Assembly (NCBI GenBank): GCA_964482585.1
Contig: CAYZYO010000037.1
Location: forward strand, 1 to 19,357
Reading direction: 5' to 3'
Length of the DNA: 19,357 nt
From: CAYZYO01 sp964482585
Lineage (GTDB): Bacteria; Bacillota; Syntrophomonadia; Syntrophomonadales; Syntrophomonadaceae
Part shown: positions 15,395 to 19,357 of the stretch, one piece after another
Position numbering within the stretch: position 1 is the first letter of the stretch
Layout of the letters: each line of letters begins with the position of its first letter
Notes under the pieces: generated by a model
The model's input: only the letters and a program-made list of their open reading frames with translations
The model's database searches: none
Told to the model about the DNA's origin: nothing
Position numbers and translations under genes: made by a program

Positions 15395-16216
15395 TTATTG
15401 GATAATTACCTTTTTAAATATATGGTTATACGTAGAAGCAAGAATGTAAGAACCAACCGAAACAATAACAATTATAGATCCAGAAGGAACATGTAAGATA
15501 TATGAAAGCCAAAGGCCGGTCAGACAGAAAATAATACCCAGAGCAACAGATAACCAAATAACATTTTTTAAGTGAAAGGTGAACTGCCTGGCTATTGATG
15601 GAGGAACCGTTAAAAGAGCAATTATTAAAATTATTCCGACAACTCGTATTAACACTACTACGGTTAATGCTATAAGAATATAGAGGATATATTCCAGTAA
15701 GGTGGTAGGAACGCCGATTATTGTAGCGAATTCCTCATCGAACAGATATGCTTTGAATGAATTAAAAAATGCTATGATTATAAAAACTATTATACAATCA
15801 AGTATAATAGTAATATTTAAATCCATCTGGGATACAAGAAGAATGTCTCCAAATAGATATGAGGTCATATCTGGAGGATAACCTGGGGTAAAGGCTATAA
15901 ATAAAATTCCCAGGGCCATTCCCAGTGCCCAGAACATCCCGATTAAAATGTCTGAATTGGCAGTAGTTTTTTTATGGATTATAGCTATAATAAGTGCTGA
16001 TAGTACTGAAAAAAACAGGGCACCTATTAGGGGTTCTATACCAAGGAAGTATCCCAGGCCTATACCTCCAAAGGCGGTATGGGCGATTCCGCCGCTCATC
16101 ATAACCATTTTTTTCTCAATAATTATTGTTCCTATTATTCCACAGGCAATACTTGCCAGAATAGCAGTTAAAAACGCATTTTGCAAAAAATCATATTGTA
16201 GTAAAGCATTAACCAT
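15395..16216 (-). CDS. znuB: Metal ABC transporter permease (ABC-3 family)
   Basis: A 273-residue polytopic membrane protein of the ZnuB/MntB (ABC-3) family, which forms the metal channel in the membrane. Family motifs visible include MMSGGIAHTAFGGIGLGYFLG (about 39-59, the conserved region after the first helix), SYLFGDIL near residue 119, and VVGIILIIALLTVPPSIAR near 192, followed by more hydrophobic helices. Length is normal. The ATG (complement of 16214-16216) is two bases after the stop of the ATPase gene, so the two are surely co-translated. The ion cannot be read from the permease. Confidence 0.9.
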   Translation of the reverse strand: MVNALLQYDFLQNAFLTAILASIACGIIGTIIIEKKMVMMSGGIAHTAFGGIGLGYFLGIEPLIGALFFSVLSALIIAIIHKKTTANSDILIGMFWALGMALGILFIAFTPGYPPDMTSYLFGDILLVSQMDLNITIILDCIIVFIIIAFFNSFKAYLFDEEFATIIGVPTTLLEYILYILIALTVVVLIRVVGIILIIALLTVPPSIARQFTFHLKNVIWLSVALGIIFCLTGLWLSYILHVPSGSIIVIVSVGSYILASTYNHIFKKVIIQ

Positions 16217-16218
16217 TT

Positions 16219-16980
16219 CTAGTCCTCCAGATGTTCCTGTAATACCCGGTGGGGAACCCCGTGAGCAATTAAATCAACCGGGCAGCCGTAGGTTTTACCG
16301 AGTATGGCATTGGTTAATTCCGGTTCCCCATGGTAATAAAGTTCCTTGTTTAAGCAGGCTATACTCTTAACATAAGATGATATTACACCCATATCATGGC
16401 TGACCATGATAATAGTTATCTGCTCATTTAAGTCCTTTAAAATAGAGCAAATATGGGTCTTGGCATATGAATCGAGGTTGGCAGTAGGTTCATCAAGTAA
16501 AATTAATTTTGGTTCTACTGCCAGAGCCCTGGCAATAAAAACCCGCTGCAGCTGTCCACCTGATAAGTTACTTATATGTCGATTACGCAGATGGTATATT
16601 TCTACCTTTCGCATAACTTCATCTACAACAGAATAATCTTCATCAGAAAAACGATGAAAAAAAGAATTGTTTAGGTGCAGGCGTCCCATCAAAACAGCAT
16701 CTTTGACATTAATAGGAAAATGCCGGTCAAACTTGGTGAATTGAGGCACATAACCTATCTTACCCTTTACCTTATCAGGTGGAAGCCCTAATACCCTTAC
16801 TTCTCCAGATGCTGGTTTTAATATTCCTAAAATAATTCTGAGCAGAGTGCTTTTACCCCCACCATTGGGGCCTATTATTCCAAGAAATTCTTTGTCTTTA
16901 ACAGTTAAGTTAACATTTAACAGAGCACAGATTTCATTATAATAAAAACTAATATTATGCATTTCAATTACGTTTATCAA
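16219..16980 (-). CDS. znuC: Metal ABC transporter ATP-binding protein
   Basis: A 253-residue ABC ATPase powering the metal importer. Walker A GPNGGGKST near residue 37, Q-loop VPQFTKFD, signature LSGGQLQRVFIARAL, Walker B LILLDEPTANLD and switch His in MVSHDMG are all intact. The chosen start is TTG (complement of 16978-16980), preceded by AAAGGGG nine bases upstream. The next ATG at 16962 has no ribosome-binding site and would trim the first beta strand. It lies between the binding-protein gene (14 bases away) and the permease gene (two bases away), making a compact operon in the order A, C, B. Confidence 0.92.
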   Translation of the reverse strand: MINVIEMHNISFYYNEICALLNVNLTVKDKEFLGIIGPNGGGKSTLLRIILGILKPASGEVRVLGLPPDKVKGKIGYVPQFTKFDRHFPINVKDAVLMGRLHLNNSFFHRFSDEDYSVVDEVMRKVEIYHLRNRHISNLSGGQLQRVFIARALAVEPKLILLDEPTANLDSYAKTHICSILKDLNEQITIIMVSHDMGVISSYVKSIACLNKELYYHGEPELTNAILGKTYGCPVDLIAHGVPHRVLQEHLED

Positions 16981-16994
16981 AGAAAGACGCCCCT

Positions 16995-17900
16995 TTATTC
17001 TATAGCATTGGTAAAAGACTTAGCCATTATTTCCATATTCTCAATATAATCTGCGGCAAGTGGATCAAGTACTTTGGTATGGCCACCAATCTCTGCAGCA
17101 ATAGTATCTGCCTGTCTGCTGGTTATTGAAGATTGATAAAAGATTATTTTAACCTCCTGTTCCCGGGCAAAATCAATAATATTTTCAATATCTTTAGCTG
17201 TAGCTGTCTTACCATCTTTTTCGATAGTAACCATATCCAATTGATAGTCATCTGCAAAATAACCAAAAGCAGGATGGTAGACGATAAAGGTTCTACCTGC
17301 TGCTTTTTGTATTATATTACTAATATTATCATCGAGCTGCTCTAACTTATTTTTATACTCAGCAGCATTAACTTCATAAACAGTTTGATTCTTAGGATCA
17401 ATCTCAGCCAGTTCCTTTGCTATTTTATCAATCATAACCTGTACTCTCTTAGGAGAAAGCCAAATATGAGGATCACGTTTACCTGAAGCAAATTCCCGGT
17501 CAGGATAGACACGATTTACTTCAGCGGCCAGATCTATTATTTTAATGTCCTTATTAACATTTCCAATCCGGGGTATGATATTGGCTGTTTCTGTTGGTAT
17601 TCCAATGGTAAAGTAAATGGAACTCTGGCTTAATTGTTCAAGTTCTCCTGGAGAAGGAGAGTAATTTGTGGGGCTGTTTCCTGGTGGGACTAAAACAATG
17701 GTATCAACCAGGTCACCAGCAACCGCCTTAACAAAAGTATCTTGGGGAACTATAGAAACAGCGACCACCGGCTTTTTATTATCAGACACATCTTCTTCTT
17801 TCTGGCTGTTAATACTGCATCCTAAGAAAATCATTGATGTTATAACCAAAGAGAAAAAAATAACCAAAAAAGTTCTGATGTTTTTTAGCAAGATCTTCAT
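16995..17900 (-). CDS. znuA: Metal-binding lipoprotein of the ABC importer (ZnuA/TroA family) with an altered first ligand
   Basis: A 301-residue extracellular solute-binding protein of the cluster A-I metal family. The start is ATG at 17898-17900 with AGGAAG ten bases upstream; a longer frame from TTG 17927 would add nine residues and place that ribosome-binding site inside the gene. The N terminus has a hydrophobic core and the lipobox FLGC. Ligand motifs: DPHIWLSP (second His), YHPAFGYFADDYQ (third His) and LDPLAADY (Asp). At the first site, where relatives have PPGxxPHxYEP, this protein reads PPGNSPTNYSP, so the usual His is Thr. The His-rich loop common in zinc ZnuA proteins is absent. 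The metal is therefore uncertain: zinc, manganese or another. It heads the A-C-B operon. Confidence 0.9.
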   Translation of the reverse strand: MKILLKNIRTFLVIFFSLVITSMIFLGCSINSQKEEDVSDNKKPVVAVSIVPQDTFVKAVAGDLVDTIVLVPPGNSPTNYSPSPGELEQLSQSSIYFTIGIPTETANIIPRIGNVNKDIKIIDLAAEVNRVYPDREFASGKRDPHIWLSPKRVQVMIDKIAKELAEIDPKNQTVYEVNAAEYKNKLEQLDDNISNIIQKAAGRTFIVYHPAFGYFADDYQLDMVTIEKDGKTATAKDIENIIDFAREQEVKIIFYQSSITSRQADTIAAEIGGHTKVLDPLAADYIENMEIMAKSFTNAIE

Positions 17901-17940
17901 AATATCTATCCTTCCTGACTTAAACAATTACAGTCGGTTT

Positions 17941-18005
17941 ATTATATGATTAATAATAACTGTTATGCTTAAATATTAATACTAATTGAGAGTTATTCGC
18001 AATAA
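17941..18005 (-). promoter_or_regulatory. Putative promoter and operator of the metal-transport operon
   Basis: On the minus strand TATAAT (complement of 17941-17946) is a good -10 about 40 bases before the znuA-like ATG, though its -35 is poor. A perfect inverted repeat, ATAAC-T-GTTAT (17956-17966), lies just upstream of it where a repressor would block polymerase, and a second, TTATT-CGC-AATAA (17993-18005), lies further upstream. Metal importers of Firmicutes are usually controlled by Zur/Fur- or MntR-type repressors, but neither repeat matches a consensus I know, so the factor is unassigned. Confidence 0.35.
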
Positions 18006-18097
18006 GAAATAAACATTTTTCTAAATATTAAGGGGGGTATAGGAGAATAACTGTTAGGAAATAAAACCTGAAGCAATCACCTTACTTTATTATTATA

Positions 18098-18141
18098 AGT
18101 GGTTGTGCCCTCTGGGCATGAGGGTTTAATACGAAAAATAA
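18098..18141 (+). repeat. Second copy of the 44-bp RBS-containing repeat, start codon lost
   Basis: It matches 11882-11925 at 39 of 44 positions, including the hairpin TGCCC-TCT-GGGCA and the downstream TTAATA and GAAAAATAA blocks. Differences fall in the loop, in the G-run (GAGGGT instead of GGGGGG) and in the start codon (ACG instead of ATG). No reading frame follows it. It lies in the 400-base gap between the metal-transport operon and the HD-domain gene. Confidence 0.8.
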
Positions 18142-18159
18142 TCACCTTTCTTAGATAAA

Positions 18160-18275
18160 TTGGCCAGTCACTGGTTTGGGGAAAACCGCAGCAACCGGAT
18201 AGAACCGTAGAGGAGACTTCAGTTGCCGCCCCTGCACCCTGAATTGCGGCTGTCGGAGATTGAAGTCTCCTCCAA
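18160..18275 (+). repeat. Palindromic intergenic repeat, copy 3
   Basis: TTGGCCAG (18160-18167) stands at the left edge, GAGGAGACTTCAG (18210-18222) follows CCGTA, and GGAGATTGAAGTCTCC (18255-18270) with AAAGG closes it. GAGGAGACTTCA and TGAAGTCTCCTC are inverted copies, as in copy 2 (9967-10101). Internal GCCGC/GCGGC and CCAGT-C-ACTGG (18164-18174) add further hairpins. The left inner palindrome has decayed (CAGTTGCC instead of CAGTCTCC), so this copy looks older. Confidence 0.75.
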
Positions 18276-18302
18276 AGGTGGGGCATCCATCGTCTACCGG
18301 AA

Positions 18303-19357
18303 TTATTTTACCCAGCGTTCCAGGTTAATAATAAGCTGTCTGGCTACCAGCAGAAAATCCGTTGCGGCCTCTGTTCGCAGGTGTTTAATATTAAGGTCAT
18401 TTATCCTTATTCGATCAAGTCCATCAGCGTCTTTAAAAACCTCATAAAGATCAAGAGTTTTTTTATGGTTATTAATATTATAATAAGGAAGCCTATTGTA
18501 GGCTTCCTGGTCACTGATACAGTGGTTTTCAATTAAGAAACGAACTGTTTCCTGCTCCTCAGGCTTTTCACAGCGTATTAAACCTGCTTTTACAGCCTTT
18601 TTATAACTGAGAATGCCATGCTGGGGATCTAAATTGTCATTTATTCTTCCAATATCATGGTATACTGCAGCAATGCAGATAAGGTTAATAGAATCTTCAT
18701 CAAATTCCAGTCTATCAGCCAGGCATAGTGTCAAAAACAACACCCTTCTAGTATGAAATACCCCGTGCACTCCCCAGGGGCGGCAGAAGTATTCAGGTTT
18801 CAGCAGTTTGACATAGTGGTGATATTTTTCAATGATCCCATTTTCCTTCAGGCGAGGCCAGAGAATAGACAAGCTCAACATATTGACTAACTGGACTTCT
18901 TTTAGGCTGGATGGAAAAACAACAATTTCTTTTTCATTTTTTCGCTTGATATATGCCAATATATCATTAGAATGTACTTTGGCCTTATAAAGGGTCCCTT
19001 CCAGGCCTATACCGGTAGTATAACGGATGGCAGTATTTATATCCAGGGTCCAGGAATGCTCCTCAGTTACCGGGGTGGGCTTATAACCGTGACCACGATA
19101 CACAGTAATATAACCATCACCTTGTGGTTCAATATTTATCGGGGTATTGCGGTAGCTGATAATATCTTTTATAAACGTTTCGGCAAAATCGCTTATTTTT
19201 AGATTACAGCAGGAATACATAAACCAGAAAATATCGTATTTTTCATCATCTGGAATAGTATCATATAGGCTAAAAAATGCCTGAACTGCCAGGCGTTTAT
19301 CAATAATATAAAATAATGTTTTAAAATCATTCCTGTCCAGGCATTCCTTTATGCGCT
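18303..19357 (-). CDS. HD-domain phosphohydrolase with an ADP-ribosyltransferase-like N-terminal region (partial)
   Basis: The frame stays open to the right edge, so the start lies outside the window; about 350 residues are visible. An ATG at 19220 lies inside the frame, has no clear ribosome-binding site, and is not needed as start because coding continues upstream (DRNDFKTLFYIIDKRLAVQ and on). The C-terminal part (about 185-340) has the metal-binding HD pattern: HGVFHTRRV, then AAVYHDIGR about 35 residues later, and a later Asp in KDADGLDR. HD proteins of this kind hydrolyse phosphate esters, often of nucleotides. The middle (about 80-165) contains VYRG, SWTLDINTA and EKEIVV, the order of the R-S-ExE motif of ADP-ribosyltransferase-like folds. 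HD is confident; the ART-like part is tentative and its target unknown. Confidence 0.8.
   Translation of the reverse strand, partial: RIKECLDRNDFKTLFYIIDKRLAVQAFFSLYDTIPDDEKYDIFWFMYSCCNLKISDFAETFIKDIISYRNTPINIEPQGDGYITVYRGHGYKPTPVTEEHSWTLDINTAIRYTTGIGLEGTLYKAKVHSNDILAYIKRKNEKEIVVFPSSLKEVQLVNMLSLSILWPRLKENGIIEKYHHYVKLLKPEYFCRPWGVHGVFHTRRVLFLTLCLADRLEFDEDSINLICIAAVYHDIGRINDNLDPQHGILSYKKAVKAGLIRCEKPEEQETVRFLIENHCISDQEAYNRLPYYNINNHKKTLDLYEVFKDADGLDRIRINDLNIKHLRTEAATDFLLVARQLIINLERWVK

Noticed and set aside
15395..17900. The ABC operon as a B12 (BtuFCD) or dedicated cobalt importer
   Set aside because: The permease has ABC-3 motifs and the binding protein belongs to the ZnuA/TroA family, not BtuC/BtuF; no sequence evidence specifies cobalt.

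Overview
The window looks like a chromosomal piece of a low-to-mid GC, Gram-positive-type member of the Firmicutes (Clostridia-like). The reasons are AT-rich DNA, strong purine-rich Shine-Dalgarno sequences, sigma-A-type promoters, SLH-anchored surface proteins, lipoproteins that appear to serve an ECF transporter, and no sign of outer-membrane (TonB/BtuB) uptake. The species cannot be named. There is one 10-N assembly gap (5369-5378) inside the largest gene.

Layout. Bases 2-61 are the end of a gene resembling the C terminus of a MeaB/ArgK-type GTPase (chaperone of B12-dependent acyl-CoA mutases), followed by a terminator-like hairpin. At 331-650 a consensus promoter drives a complete cobalamin riboswitch and intrinsic terminator with no gene directly behind it. 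Bases 717-876 hold hairpins, an 8-bp tandem repeat and a palindromic intergenic repeat. cobO/btuR (cobalamin adenosyltransferase) is at 1093-1635. A second cobalamin riboswitch with its own terminator (2008-2339) precedes a same-strand gene series: a giant surface protein (2449-6127), a DUF4430-type lipoprotein (6205-7350), EcfT (7370-8284), fused EcfA1A2 (8257-9966), a second SLH surface protein (10209-11744), an ECF S component (11915-12658), a double-domain nitrilase-family protein (12645-14342) and an unknown lipoprotein (14440-15258). On the minus strand, converging on these, are a metal ABC transporter (znuA-znuC-znuB-like, 17900-15395) and a partial HD-domain gene (18303 to the right edge) whose N-terminal part resembles an ADP-ribosyltransferase fold.

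How the genes fit together. The central locus reads as a B12/corrinoid scavenging system under B12 riboswitch control. The giant surface protein has an N-terminal alpha/alpha-barrel (prenyltransferase/squalene-cyclase-like repeats) followed by DUF4430-type beta domains. That is the domain order of animal intrinsic factor and transcobalamin, here attached to the cell wall by SLH domains. The lipoprotein carries only the DUF4430-type part, and the second SLH protein only the barrel. Together with the ECF modules they suggest a relay: capture on the S-layer, hand-over to a membrane lipoprotein, import by an S/T/A1A2 ECF transporter, then adenosylation by CobO. The nitrilase-like protein, translationally coupled to the S component, could modify incoming corrinoids, but that is inference.

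Three copies of a nested-palindrome intergenic repeat, and two copies of a 44-bp repeat, one of which contains the ribosome-binding site and start codon of the S component, are scattered through the intergenic spaces.
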